From Mucilaginibacter frigoritolerans (GTDB lineage: Bacteria; Bacteroidota; Bacteroidia; Sphingobacteriales; Sphingobacteriaceae): DNA of 64,000 bases. Within the stretch, counting starts at the first letter, position 1. The number at the start of each line of letters is the position of its first letter. A program made the position numbers and the translations under genes. The DNA lies in assembly GCF_007830615.1 (NCBI RefSeq), contig NZ_VLLI01000006.1:62001-126000 (forward strand), in the 5' to 3' direction. The notes below the pieces were generated by a model. It searched no databases and was not told where the DNA came from. It saw only the letters and a program-made list of their open reading frames with translations. Shown one piece after another: positions 54,446-63,548 of the stretch.

Positions 54446-56257
54446 TTATTGATTCTGGAACTTTTTAGCATTGATCTTACGTTCATTTTCATTTAAGTAA
54501 ATTTTACGTAAGCGAATGCTTTGTGGAGTTACCTCAATATACTCATCAGCCTGAATGTATTCCATTGATTCCTCTAATGAGAATTTAATTGCCGGAGCAA
54601 TACGCACGTTAGTATCACTACCTGATGCACGCATGTTAGTTAACTGTTTGCCTTTGGTAAGGTTAATAACTAAATCGTTATCGCGGATGTGCTCACCTAA
54701 AACCTGACCTTCATAGATATCAACTCCCGGATCAACATGGAAACGACCACGGTCTTGTAATTTATCAATAGCAAAAGCGGTTGTTTTACCGGTATCCATT
54801 GATACCAATACACCATTTAAACGACCAGGGATACTACCTTTCCATGGTTCGTAAGCTTTAAAACGGTGTGCCATGATAGCTTCACCACCGGTTGCTGTAA
54901 GTACGTTATTACGTAAACCGATGATACCACGTGCCGGAATATCAAATTCTAAATGCTGTAAATCGCCTTTTGGTTCCATTACCAGCAAATCACCTTTACG
55001 TTGTGTAACCAATTCAATTACTTTACCAGAAACATCTCCGGGTACATCAACAATCAAGGTTTCAATTGGCTCACATTTAACGCCATCAATTTCTTTGATG
55101 ATTACCTGTGGCTGACCTACCTGTAACTCATACCCTTCACGGCGCATGGTTTCGATTAATACTGATAAGTGGAGAATACCACGACCATATACTAAGTATG
55201 AATCAGGCGAATCGGTTTCAATAACCTTAAGCGCCAGGTTTTTTTCCATTTCTTTGTATAAACGATCGCGCAGGTGGCGTGAAGTAACAAATTTACCCTC
55301 TTTACCAAAAAACGGTGAAGTATTGATGGTAAATAACATGTTCATGGTAGGCTCGTCAATTTTAATAACAGCCAATTGTTCAGGTTTTTCAAAATCAGCA
55401 ATAGTATCGCCAATATCAAAACCTTCAATACCCACAACTGCACAGATATCACCTGCACTTACTTCGGTAGCTCTCACTTTACCTAAACCTTCAAACGTAT
55501 AAAGCTCCTTTATTCTTGATTTTTGGATAGTTCCATCGCGTTTTACCAATGATACCGGCATGTTTTCCTTGATGGTACCACGCGCTACACGACCAATTGC
55601 AATACGACCAACAAATGAAGAATAATCCAGTGAAGTGATTTGCATTTGCAAAGTACCTTCGTTAATAGGTGCAGGCGGGATGTTTGCCAAAATAGCATCC
55701 ATTAAAGGGAAAATATCAGTAGTTGGTTTTTTATAGTCGGTGCTCATCCATCCTTGTTTTGATGAACCGTAGATAACCGGGAAATCCAATTGATCTTCAG
55801 TAGCTTCAAGGTTAAAGAACAATTCGAAAATTTGTTCATAAACCTCTTCCGGACGGCAATTCTCTTTATCAACTTTGTTAACTACAACAATAGGTTTTAA
55901 GCCTAATGCCAAAGCTTTTTGAGTAACGAAACGAGTTTGAGGCATAGCGCCTTCAAAAGCATCACATAATAACAAAACGCCATCAGCCATTTTCAATACA
56001 CGCTCAACCTCACCGCCAAAGTCGGCGTGGCCCGGAGTATCAATAATGTTGATTTTAACGTCTTTATAACGAACAGAAACGTTTTTGGAAACAATGGTGA
56101 TACCACGTTCGCGTTCCAGGTCGTTGTTATCCAGTATCAATTCACCGGTTGACTCGTTGTCTCTAAAAATAGCACAACTGTGTAAAATCTTATCAACCAG
56201 AGTAGTTTTACCGTGGTCAACGTGAGCGATGATCGCTATATTTCTTATTTTTTGCAT
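54446..56257 (-). CDS. typA: ribosome-associated translational GTPase TypA/BipA
   Basis: 603 aa GTPase that binds the ribosome and aids growth under stress and 50S assembly. G1 [15 protein letters not shown], the switch region [12 protein letters not shown]3 [17 protein letters not shown]4 NKVDKENC. Domains III and V and the BipA-specific C-terminal block follow. Monocistronic, with its own terminator and a TACCTTTG -7 element upstream. Confidence 0.97.
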   Translation of the reverse strand: MQKIRNIAIIAHVDHGKTTLVDKILHSCAIFRDNESTGELILDNNDLERERGITIVSKNVSVRYKDVKINIIDTPGHADFGGEVERVLKMADGVLLLCDAFEGAMPQTRFVTQKALALGLKPIVVVNKVDKENCRPEEVYEQIFELFFNLEATEDQLDFPVIYGSSKQGWMSTDYKKPTTDIFPLMDAILANIPPAPINEGTLQMQITSLDYSSFVGRIAIGRVARGTIKENMPVSLVKRDGTIQKSRIKELYTFEGLGKVRATEVSAGDICAVVGIEGFDIGDTIADFEKPEQLAVIKIDEPTMNMLFTINTSPFFGKEGKFVTSRHLRDRLYKEMEKNLALKVIETDSPDSYLVYGRGILHLSVLIETMRREGYELQVGQPQVIIKEIDGVKCEPIETLIVDVPGDVSGKVIELVTQRKGDLLVMEPKGDLQHLEFDIPARGIIGLRNNVLTATGGEAIMAHRFKAYEPWKGSIPGRLNGVLVSMDTGKTTAFAIDKLQDRGRFHVDPGVDIYEGQVLGEHIRDNDLVINLTKGKQLTNMRASGSDTNVRIAPAIKFSLEESMEYIQADEYIEVTPQSIRLRKIYLNENERKINAKKFQNQ

Positions 56258-56281
56258 GAAAATGCGCCTCTAAATTTTTCG

Positions 56282-56289
56282 CAAAGGTA
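56282..56289 (-). promoter_or_regulatory. -7 promoter element for typA
   Basis: Minus strand TACCTTTG, exact TAnnTTTG match, giving a predicted leader of about 20 bases before the ATG at 56257. Confidence 0.5.
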
Positions 56290-56435
56290 AGTTTATTTAG
56301 TTAATTTTTAAAGTGTTTGCCACTTATTAGCATAATAATGATACCGCGTTAACAAATTGATTATAAAATATACGCCATTTAACTACTAAAAAAGCTTCTG
56401 TTCCGCATTGTTTATTATTAAAATGCACCCACTTT

Positions 56436-56481
56436 AAACATAAATAGCGATGAGATTAAATTCTCATCGCTATTTATGTTT
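56436..56481 (-). terminator. hairpin terminator of metK
   Basis: Perfect 20-bp stem AAACATAAATAGCGATGAGA (56436-56455) with its reverse complement (56462-56481), loop TTAAAT. It starts 14 bases after the metK stop. The stem is strong; the T-run on the minus strand is short (TTTAAAG). Confidence 0.75.
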
Positions 56482-56494
56482 TGTAGCTTAATTA

Positions 56495-57745
56495 TTATAA
56501 GCCAAAGGCTTGCTTAACTTTATCTACATAGTCAAGTTTTTCCCACGTAAATAATTCAACCTCACGTTTTAACTCGCTACCATCATGGGCTATAAACTTT
56601 TTGATTACCACTTCATTTGGGCGGCCAAAGTGACCATAAGCGGCCGTTTCGCTATAAATTGGGTTACGAAGTTTAAAACGGGTTTCAATAGCATAAGGGG
56701 TCATGTTAAATATGGCCTCAACCTTTTTAGCTATTTCGCCATCGGTTAATTTAACTTTAGCAGTACCATAAGTAGTTACATAAATACCCATTGGCTGTGC
56801 TACGCCTATAGCATATGACACCTGTACCAATACTTCATCGGCAACGCCTGCAGCAACCAGGTTTTTTGCAATATGGCGGGTAGCATAAGCAGCTGAGCGG
56901 TCAACTTTTGACGGATCTTTACCCGAAAAAGCACCACCACCATGTGCACCCTTGCCACCGTAAGTATCCACAATAATTTTACGGCCGGTTAAACCAGTGT
57001 CGCCATGCGGGCCGCCAATAACAAATTTACCAGTAGGGTTAATATGATATTTAATATTATCGTTAAAGAAGTGGGCATATTTAGGATACTTGGCTTTAAC
57101 ACGAGGAATTAAAATGCTGATAATATCTTTGCTGATTTTAGCAAGCATCGCTTTTTCTTCATCAAAATCATCGTGCTGAGTTGATATAACAATGGCATCA
57201 ATACGAATGGGCTGATTGTTATCATCATACTCAAGCGTTACCTGTGATTTCGCATCCGGACGCAAGTATTTGATATCGGTGTTTTCGCGACGAATAGCAG
57301 CAAGTTCAAGTAATAAAGCGTGTGCAATATCCAATGCTAACGGCATATAATTATCCGTTTCTATGGTTGCATAGCCAAACATCATACCCTGGTCGCCAGC
57401 ACCTTGCTCTTCCTTTGCCTTACGATCAACACCCTGGTTAATATCAGGAGATTGCTCATGAATGGCTGATAATACACCGCATGAGCTACCGTCAAACATA
57501 TATTCACCCTTAGTGTACCCAATTTTATTGATTACCTCACGGGCAATTTTTTGAACATCAAGATAGGCTTTTGATTTTACTTCGCCTGCCAGAATAACCT
57601 GACCGGTAGTAACTAATGTTTCGCAAGCTACTTTTGACTCGGGATCAAAAGCTAAAAAGTGGTCAATTAAAGCATCCGATATCTGATCGGCAACTTTATC
57701 CGGATGTCCTTCTGATACGGATTCTGAGGTGAATAAATATGACAT
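56495..57745 (-). CDS. metK: S-adenosylmethionine synthetase
   Basis: Makes SAM from methionine and ATP. Signatures: [17 protein letters not shown] at the N-terminus, [12 protein letters not shown] (ATP/Met site) and [19 protein letters not shown] (phosphate-binding). Length 416 aa is normal. Preceded by a 268-base leader/divergent spacer that carries a SAM-II-type pseudoknot about 100 bases upstream of the ATG, which points to feedback control by its own product. Confidence 0.98.
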   Translation of the reverse strand: MSYLFTSESVSEGHPDKVADQISDALIDHFLAFDPESKVACETLVTTGQVILAGEVKSKAYLDVQKIAREVINKIGYTKGEYMFDGSSCGVLSAIHEQSPDINQGVDRKAKEEQGAGDQGMMFGYATIETDNYMPLALDIAHALLLELAAIRRENTDIKYLRPDAKSQVTLEYDDNNQPIRIDAIVISTQHDDFDEEKAMLAKISKDIISILIPRVKAKYPKYAHFFNDNIKYHINPTGKFVIGGPHGDTGLTGRKIIVDTYGGKGAHGGGAFSGKDPSKVDRSAAYATRHIAKNLVAAGVADEVLVQVSYAIGVAQPMGIYVTTYGTAKVKLTDGEIAKKVEAIFNMTPYAIETRFKLRNPIYSETAAYGHFGRPNEVVIKKFIAHDGSELKREVELFTWEKLDYVDKVKQAFGL

Positions 57746-57842
57746 ATTTTTAAAAAATGGTAATTAAAATTGTTTACACACAAATAGATGTTCTACATTA
57801 AAGAAAGAAAAAAGATTTAACGGGATTGAGGTAAAAAGAAGC

Positions 57843-57943
57843 ATGGTTTTAGCACTTTTTTACGTGGTTGCAATCCGGTCCGTCAATTATTTCCTATATC
57901 TACGGAAAAATCTATCGGGACAACTTAAAATCAGTCCACATTC
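57843..57943 (-). promoter_or_regulatory. SAM-II-type riboswitch with long loop in the metK leader
   Basis: Minus-strand RNA forms an H-type pseudoknot. P1 is AUGUGG (57941-57936) with CCACGU (57867-57862). P2 pairs GGAUUGC (57876-57870) with GCUAAAACC (57853-57845). The conserved UUGCAA before P1 3' and the GCUAAAA tail match the SAM-II core. In the textbook metX example the outer P2 pair is CC/GG; here it is GG/CC, a compensatory swap. The P1 loop is long and holds its own stem (GUCC 57921-57918 with GGAC 57881-57878), as in long-loop SAM-II variants. Position ahead of metK fits. Not confirmed by a covariance search. Confidence 0.82.
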
Positions 57944-57987
57944 AGGCCGCTAAAATAAAACAATTTTCACAAAGCGGAAAATACATT

Positions 57988-57995
57988 TACTTTTG
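57988..57995 (+). promoter_or_regulatory. promoter of the lipid-kinase-like gene
   Basis: -7 TACTTTTG (exact TAnnTTTG), with TTTTC at 57964-57968 in the -33 place, 19 bases apart. The leader to the TTG start at 58014 is about 14 bases. Confidence 0.6.
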
Positions 57996-58013
57996 GCCAG
58001 AAATTATATTTAG

Positions 58014-58910
58014 TTGGAACGGAAAGCGTTATTCATAATAAACCCCATATCGGGAGGAAAAAAAAAGGACGGGGTTCCGGAGCTGATTGAAAAGTACCTG
58101 GATCCTGCTGCATATAAACCCGTAATTGTTTTCAGCGACGGCGTATCGCATGCAAGACAAATTGCAAAGGAAGCAGTTAATAAATTTGATTTGATAGTAG
58201 CCGTTGGTGGTGATGGTACCGTTAATGAAGTAGCATCTGCCCTAGTTGGTGCAGAAACGCATTTTGGTATTATTCCGTTTGGCTCGGGTAATGGCCTGGC
58301 CAGGTTTTTGGGAATACCAATGGATTCCGAACAAGCTATTAAAACATTAAATACCGGCAATATTGAAGCCATTGACACTGCCAAACTAAATGGCAAGCCT
58401 TTTTTTAATATGGCGGGTATGGGTTTTGATGCACACATCAGCGAAGTATTTTCACACACTAAAAAAAGAGGCTTTATTAGCTACATCAAATCATCTATAC
58501 AGGAAATTGCAAAATATAAACCACAACCCTATCAGCTTGAGATTGATGGTAAGGATTATCAACGCGAAGCTTTTATGCTGAGTTTTGCCAATTCATCACA
58601 ATATGGTAATAATGCGCATATTTCTCCAAAAGCATCCGTGCAGGATGGTTTACTGGATATTTGCGTAATTAAAATGTTCCCTTTATGGCGGTTTCCTGAA
58701 ATGGGTATCCGGATGTTAAACAAAACAGCCGATAAAACCAATTATGTGGAAATTATCAGGGGCAAAAACATTAATGTTAAACGTATTAAGCCCGGCCCGG
58801 TACATTTAGATGGCGAGCCTAAAGTTATGGGCACCGATATTAATATTGAAATAGTACCCCATTCATTAAAAATTATTGTAGGCAGTTCATATAAAAAGTC
58901 ATCAATCTAA
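58014..58910 (+). CDS. YegS/DgkB-type lipid (diacylglycerol) kinase family protein
   Basis: 298 aa lipid kinase fold: N-terminal ALFIINPISGGKKK phosphate-binding block, nucleotide motif LIVAVGGDGTVNEVA (GGDG at 65-68), GIIPFGSGNGLARFL and a C-terminal acidic site (VQDGLLDICVIK, VHLDGEP). Substrate may be diacylglycerol or another lipid alcohol. Start is TTG; the frame is open only a few codons upstream and the promoter fits. Divergent from metK. Confidence 0.88.
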   Translation: MERKALFIINPISGGKKKDGVPELIEKYLDPAAYKPVIVFSDGVSHARQIAKEAVNKFDLIVAVGGDGTVNEVASALVGAETHFGIIPFGSGNGLARFLGIPMDSEQAIKTLNTGNIEAIDTAKLNGKPFFNMAGMGFDAHISEVFSHTKKRGFISYIKSSIQEIAKYKPQPYQLEIDGKDYQREAFMLSFANSSQYGNNAHISPKASVQDGLLDICVIKMFPLWRFPEMGIRMLNKTADKTNYVEIIRGKNINVKRIKPGPVHLDGEPKVMGTDINIEIVPHSLKIIVGSSYKKSSI

Positions 58911-58982
58911 ACCTAAAGTTCGTTTTTTTTTATTCGGATTTTGATTGATAATTGTCTGACTTTATAATTAAAGACTTAAAAC

Positions 58983-59318
58983 ATGTCAAAGAAAAACTTC
59001 ACCGGCGTTGTTTATTCTACGGATCCCAGCTTCCAATACCAGGAAAACAGCGGGCATGCTGCGCAAACATTGCCTCCACAACAGCAAAACCTCAAAATTT
59101 ATCTTGATCGCAAAGGTGGTGGCAAAGTGGTAACGCGTATAGCTGATTTTATTGGCGCCGACGCAGACCTTGAGGCTATTGGAAAAAAATTAAAATCAAA
59201 GTGCGGTGTTGGCGGCTCCGCTAAAGAAGGTGAAATACTGATCCAGGGTGATTTCCGTGATAAAATCCTCACACTACTACAGGCCGATGGTTATAAGGCT
59301 AAAAAAGCAGGCGGATAA
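58983..59318 (+). CDS. yciH: SUI1/eIF1-like translation factor
   Basis: 111 aa. A flexible N-terminus precedes the SUI1 fold (about 38-108): [42 protein letters not shown] and the closing [13 protein letters not shown]. Bacterial YciH is thought to help discriminate initiation complexes. It follows the lipid-kinase gene by 72 bases on the same strand. Confidence 0.93.
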   Translation: MSKKNFTGVVYSTDPSFQYQENSGHAAQTLPPQQQNLKIYLDRKGGGKVVTRIADFIGADADLEAIGKKLKSKCGVGGSAKEGEILIQGDFRDKILTLLQADGYKAKKAGG

Positions 59319-59402
59319 AAGTCAAAGCATTTAATAAAGCGTACCACACTGCCTCAATCAGCATTATTAAAAAAATAGTTAGTGTATTGACTTACTACCA
59401 CA

Positions 59403-59453
59403 ACTATTTAATAGTCAAATAATTACATTATGTGTAAAACATACATTATGTAA
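59403..59453 (+). promoter_or_regulatory. palindrome and tandem ACATTATGT boxes upstream of the pckA promoter
   Basis: ACTATTTAATAGT (59403-59415) is a 13-base palindrome. ACATTATGT occurs at 59425-59433 and 59443-59451 (18 bases apart, about two helical turns), inside a TTACAT...ATGTAA frame. All lie 20-70 bases upstream of the -33 element, where an activator or repressor could bind. Confidence 0.4.
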
Positions 59454-59471
59454 AAAAATAAGCAATTCTGC

Positions 59472-59503
59472 TTGTTTCTTCCCTTTTAAAACCGCTAATT
59501 TTG
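59472..59503 (+). promoter_or_regulatory. pckA promoter
   Basis: -33 TTG (59472-59474) and -7 TAATTTTG (59496-59503), with 21 bases between. Predicted leader about 20 bases before the ATG at 59528. Confidence 0.6.
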
Positions 59504-59527
59504 CGGTAAATCAATTATAACTATTTC

Positions 59528-61135
59528 ATGATAAAAAGTACTAACCACGTACCTGATCTGGGCTATTTACAGCTTGATCGGGCCAGGAATATCTATTACC
59601 AATTGAATCCTGCCGAATTGATTGAAGCAGCACTCAAAAGAGACGAAGGCGTATTGGCCGATAACGGTGCGCTGGCTATAGATACCGGGGAGTTTACCGG
59701 CCGTTCGCCCAAGGACCGCTTTATTGTTGAAGACGATATAACCATGGACAGTGTTTGGTGGGGTAAAGTAAATATTCCCTTTAGCACCGAAAAATTTAAT
59801 ACCTTATTATATAAGGTAACTAACTACTTTAAGGACCGTGATATTTTTGTGCGCGATTCATGCGCTTGCGCAAACGAAAAATATCATATCGACATTCGCG
59901 TTATTACGGAAACTGCTTACCAGAATTTATTTGTTCACCATTTATTTCTTCGCCCTGAAGTGGTAAGTCCGGATGCTATACCCGAATGGACAATAATTGC
60001 AGCACCTGGTTTTAAAGCCGATCCGGAAATTGACGGTACACGCCAGCACAACTTCTCCATTATTAATTTCACAAAAAAAATTATCCTGATTGGTGGTACA
60101 GGATATACCGGCGAAATAAAAAAGGGGATTTTTTCTGTACTAAACTTTATATTACCTTATGAGAAAAATGTATTATCTATGCATTGTGCAGCTAATACCG
60201 GAGCGAAGGGTGATACAGCTATATTCTTTGGGTTATCTGGCACGGGCAAAACAACACTCTCAGCCGATCCTGAACGTAACCTTATAGGCGATGATGAACA
60301 TGGATGGAGCGATTACACCATTTTTAATTTCGAAGGAGGTTGTTACGCCAAATGTGCCGATTTAACTTCCGAAAAAGAACCCCAAATTTATAATGCCATT
60401 AAATTTGGGGCATTACTAGAAAATATTAATTTTATAGAAGATAGCCGCACAGTTAACTTTTCTGATATCGCTAAAACAGAAAACACACGTGTGGCCTATC
60501 CATTATATAATATTGAAAATTCCATAATTCCATCTATCGGGGCATCGCCAAAGAATATATTCTTTTTAACCGCAGATGCATTTGGTATACTTCCCCCTAT
60601 TTCAAAACTCACTCCTGAACAGGCTATGTATCATTTTATTTCAGGCTATACCGCTAAAGTTGCCGGTACCGAAAGCGGGGTTACAGAACCCAAAACTACC
60701 TTTTCGGCTTGCTTTGGCGAAGCGTTTTTACCTTTAAACCCGGTAACCTATGCAACTTTGTTAGGTCAAAAGATAAAGCAATATCAGGTAAAAGTATGGT
60801 TGGTAAATACCGGCTGGACGGGCGGCCCGTATGGCGTAGGGAAAAGGATGAAGCTTAAATATACCCGCGCCATGATCACAGCAGCACTAAACGGACAACT
60901 GGACAATATAAAATATAAGGAACATCCTATATTTGGTTTGCAGATGCCCCAAAGCTGTCCAAATGTTCCGGATTCTATACTCGACCCTAAAAACACATGG
61001 GATAATAGTGAGTACTATGACGAAACCGCTAATGAACTGGCTGTTTCATTTGTAAAAAACTTTGAGCAATATGTTACATATTGCCCAAAAGAGGTTATAA
61101 ATGCAGCTCCAAATGTCACCATATCTTCATGGTAA
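59528..61135 (+). CDS. pckA: phosphoenolpyruvate carboxykinase (ATP)
   Basis: Gluconeogenic enzyme: oxaloacetate plus ATP to PEP, CO2 and ADP. P-loop GLSGTGKTTLSADPER (235-250), the metal/substrate block NLIGDDEHGW (251-260), GEFTGRSPKDRF (55-66) and the adenine-site block VNTGWTGGPYGVGKR. Length 535 aa is normal for the ATP type. Monocistronic with a clear terminator. Confidence 0.98.
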   Translation: MIKSTNHVPDLGYLQLDRARNIYYQLNPAELIEAALKRDEGVLADNGALAIDTGEFTGRSPKDRFIVEDDITMDSVWWGKVNIPFSTEKFNTLLYKVTNYFKDRDIFVRDSCACANEKYHIDIRVITETAYQNLFVHHLFLRPEVVSPDAIPEWTIIAAPGFKADPEIDGTRQHNFSIINFTKKIILIGGTGYTGEIKKGIFSVLNFILPYEKNVLSMHCAANTGAKGDTAIFFGLSGTGKTTLSADPERNLIGDDEHGWSDYTIFNFEGGCYAKCADLTSEKEPQIYNAIKFGALLENINFIEDSRTVNFSDIAKTENTRVAYPLYNIENSIIPSIGASPKNIFFLTADAFGILPPISKLTPEQAMYHFISGYTAKVAGTESGVTEPKTTFSACFGEAFLPLNPVTYATLLGQKIKQYQVKVWLVNTGWTGGPYGVGKRMKLKYTRAMITAALNGQLDNIKYKEHPIFGLQMPQSCPNVPDSILDPKNTWDNSEYYDETANELAVSFVKNFEQYVTYCPKEVINAAPNVTISSW

Positions 61136-61190
61136 CATAAATTTTATAAATTATTGTTTGCTATTATTAAAAAAAATAGGTTTCATTGTA

Positions 61191-61226
61191 AAAAATTGTC
61201 TGTACAAAAGACAATTTTTATTTTTT
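61191..61226 (+). terminator. rho-independent terminator of pckA
   Basis: Perfect 11-bp stem AAAAATTGTCT (61191-61201) / AGACAATTTTT (61209-61219), loop 7 nt, then ATTTTTT. It starts 55 bases after the stop. Confidence 0.85.
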
Positions 61227-61323
61227 GAAGCGTTATGTATCCACTAATACATAAGGCTTTATAATTTTTGTATTAAAAAATTATAAAGAATAACAAAATA
61301 GTTTTTTTAATTCATTAAAATTC

Positions 61324-61331
61324 TATTTTTG
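61324..61331 (+). promoter_or_regulatory. -7 promoter element for the exbB operon
   Basis: TATTTTTG, exact TAnnTTTG match, with a T-rich block near the -33 place. Leader about 70 bases before the ATG at 61405. Confidence 0.5.
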
Positions 61332-61404
61332 TTATTCGCTAAATTATTGCATTTAACAAACTTATATTTATAAACTACAAACTAAAAACTAAAAACTAAA
61401 AGTA

Positions 61405-62241
61405 ATGGCAAACGCACCAACAAAACCAACAACTCCTGTAAAGAAAGAAAGCTCTAACTCGGGCCTGTTTGCAACCCTAACTATTCCAATTTGTATAGTT
61501 GTTGCAATCATAATTTTTATTTACATACTAGGTGACCCTAGTCATTATACAGATGGGGATGTTGAAAAAGGCACAGCAACCGATTTCTTTGGCCGTATCC
61601 ACAAAGGTGGTAACCTGGTACCACTTATCATGTCGTACCTGTTAATTGTAATTGTATTCTCTATTGAGCGTTTTGTTGTTATCGGCAAAGCAGCCGGAAC
61701 CGGAAATGTTGACGCTTTTGTAAGAAAAATCCAAAGCGCACTTACTGCAGGCAATATTGACGCAGCTGTTGCAGAATGCGACAAACAAAAAGGTTCAGTA
61801 GCAAACGTGGTAAAATCAGGTTTGAAAAAATACCGTGAAATGGAAACTGATAACACACTTGATGTTGATCAGAAAACACTTGCTATTCAAAAAGACATTG
61901 AAGAAGCTACTACATTAGAAATGCCAATGCTTGAGCAAAACCTTACTATTATTGCTACCCTGGTATCAATCGGTACATTAACCGGTTTGTTAGGTACAGT
62001 ATTCGGTATGATCAACGCGTTCGCTTCATTAGCAAACGCAGGTTCAGGAAGTTCAACAGCACTTTCAGCATCTATCTCTGAAGCACTTGTAAACACTGCA
62101 TTAGGTATCAGTACTTCTGCTACTTCAATTGTAATGTACAACATCTTTACGTCAAAAATTGATAACCTGACTTACGCTATTGACGAAACAGGTTTCAGCA
62201 TAGTATCTACATTTGCTGCTTCTCATAAAAACAGCAGATAA
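61405..62241 (+). CDS. exbB: MotA/TolQ/ExbB proton-channel protein
   Basis: 278 aa inner-membrane subunit of the TonB-type energy-transduction complex. Helices lie about 22-45, 72-92 (LIMSYLLIVIVFSIERFVV), 173-200 and 213-240. The hallmark is the ExbB/TolQ block IATLVSIGTLTGLLGTVFGMI. It forms the ring around ExbD and powers outer-membrane TonB-dependent transporters. It heads exbB-exbD-exbD-tonB; a hairpin follows at once. Confidence 0.95.
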   Translation: MANAPTKPTTPVKKESSNSGLFATLTIPICIVVAIIIFIYILGDPSHYTDGDVEKGTATDFFGRIHKGGNLVPLIMSYLLIVIVFSIERFVVIGKAAGTGNVDAFVRKIQSALTAGNIDAAVAECDKQKGSVANVVKSGLKKYREMETDNTLDVDQKTLAIQKDIEEATTLEMPMLEQNLTIIATLVSIGTLTGLLGTVFGMINAFASLANAGSGSSTALSASISEALVNTALGISTSATSIVMYNIFTSKIDNLTYAIDETGFSIVSTFAASHKNSR

Positions 62242-62265
62242 TATAAAAGCTATTGCTTAGTTTTT

Positions 62266-62293
62266 ACCGTCCCGATATAGTATTCGGGACGGT
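62266..62293 (+). terminator. intercistronic hairpin between exbB and first exbD
   Basis: Perfect 10-bp GC-rich stem ACCGTCCCGA (62266-62275) / TCGGGACGGT (62284-62293), loop of 8 nt. There is no T-run, so it is better read as an attenuator or mRNA 3'-end stabiliser than a full terminator. It sits in the 94-base gap after exbB. Confidence 0.6.
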
Positions 62294-62335
62294 TAGTATA
62301 TCTGTTATACACTACAAATTAAAACTTAACAAACT

Positions 62336-62956
62336 ATGCCCAGAGTAAAAGTTGCAAGGAAAAGCACAGCAATTGATATGACAGCCATGTGCGATGTGGC
62401 CTTTCTTTTGCTTACCTTTTTCATATTAACAGCTAAACCTAAAGTGGAGGATCCGTCAAAAGCTGACGTTCCTACCTCATCAAAGGAAAAGGTTGTTCCA
62501 GAACAAAACCTGGCTACCATAAGTGTTGGCCAAACCAATCAGGTTTATTATTCAGTTGACGGCAGCGATGTACGTACTGAAGCATTAAAAGCAATGGGCG
62601 AAAAATACCATGTGTCTTTTACTCCTGATGAAATAAAAAACTTTTCAAACACAGAAGTGTTTGGTGTACCAATGAGCCAGATGAAATCATTTTTAGATGG
62701 CACCATTGATTCACAACAAAAGTTCCCGCAAAAAGGTATTCCTGTTGATACTACTTCAAATAATGAATTATCAAACTGGATCTTAACTTCACGCCAGGCT
62801 GATAAAGCTTTGCATGATAAAGATCTTGATATTGCCATTAAGGGAGATAAAAGGGAACAATACCCGATTATTAGCACAATAATCGAAATATTGGCAAAAC
62901 AAAGGCTCTTCAAATTTAGTTTAATCACCGACCTAAAAGCGGCACCTAAAAAATAA
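62336..62956 (+). CDS. exbD: ExbD/TolR biopolymer transport protein (longer paralogue)
   Basis: 206 aa: short cytoplasmic N-terminus, transmembrane helix with the channel Asp in IDMTAMCDVAFLLLTFFILT (about 18-37), then a periplasmic domain. It is about 60 residues longer than classical ExbD, with an insertion around 85-140 (EKYHVSFTPDEIKNF, KSFLDGTIDSQQKFPQ). Works with ExbB and TonB. Followed after 4 bases by a second exbD. Confidence 0.9.
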   Translation: MPRVKVARKSTAIDMTAMCDVAFLLLTFFILTAKPKVEDPSKADVPTSSKEKVVPEQNLATISVGQTNQVYYSVDGSDVRTEALKAMGEKYHVSFTPDEIKNFSNTEVFGVPMSQMKSFLDGTIDSQQKFPQKGIPVDTTSNNELSNWILTSRQADKALHDKDLDIAIKGDKREQYPIISTIIEILAKQRLFKFSLITDLKAAPKK

Positions 62957-62960
62957 AAAA

Positions 62961-63500
62961 ATGGCAGAATTAGATACCTCCGGCGGGGGTAAACACAAAG
63001 GTGGGAAAGTAAGAAGTAAAAAAGTTTCAACTCGCATTGACCTTACTGCGATGGTGGATCTGGCTTTCTTATTGATCACATTCTTTATGTTTACAACAAC
63101 CCTTGCCAAAAAGAAAGCAATGGATTTAGCCATGCCTGATAATACAGTAAAGACTAATCAATTGCCTGTTGCCGCTACCCGTTCAATGACTATCCTTTTG
63201 GGTAGCCATAACAAACTGGAGTGGTACATGGGTGAGCCAGGTAAATCTGCGCCTACAGTTGATAACTACGGAAAAGACGGCTTGCGCAAAGCACTAATTG
63301 AAAACGGCAAAAAAGTTGCCGCTACACATGCTGCACCTGATAATTTCATGATAGTTTTGATAAAACCAAGTGATAAGTCAACTTATGAAAACCTGGTTTC
63401 TACACTTGATGAAATGAGTATCACAGGTGTTCAATCTTATGCAATTGTAAAAATCACTCCTATGGAACTAGGTGATTTGCAAAAGAATAATATCTATTAG
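62961..63500 (+). CDS. exbD: ExbD/TolR biopolymer transport protein (second paralogue)
   Basis: 179 aa. After a Gly/Lys-rich N-terminus (GGGKHKGGKVRSKKVS) comes the transmembrane helix with the channel Asp, IDLTAMVDLAFLLITFFMFT (about 27-46), and a periplasmic domain ending VQSYAIVKITP. Two exbD genes in one exbB-tonB cluster are usual in this phylum. A mixed ExbD pair in one complex is possible. Confidence 0.92.
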   Translation: MAELDTSGGGKHKGGKVRSKKVSTRIDLTAMVDLAFLLITFFMFTTTLAKKKAMDLAMPDNTVKTNQLPVAATRSMTILLGSHNKLEWYMGEPGKSAPTVDNYGKDGLRKALIENGKKVAATHAAPDNFMIVLIKPSDKSTYENLVSTLDEMSITGVQSYAIVKITPMELGDLQKNNIY

Positions 63501-63548
63501 TAATATTAATATTACTAAAAACGTTAATTAATATTAAAGCCTAAAACA

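Noticed and set aside
61545..61856. Minus-strand 103-codon frame inside exbB
   Set aside because: Antisense to the exbB coding sequence, with no recognisable domain.
62548..63030. Minus-strand 160-codon open frame across the two exbD genes
   Set aside because: Antisense to two well-supported exbD genes, Cys/Ser-rich composition typical of a reverse-frame shadow.
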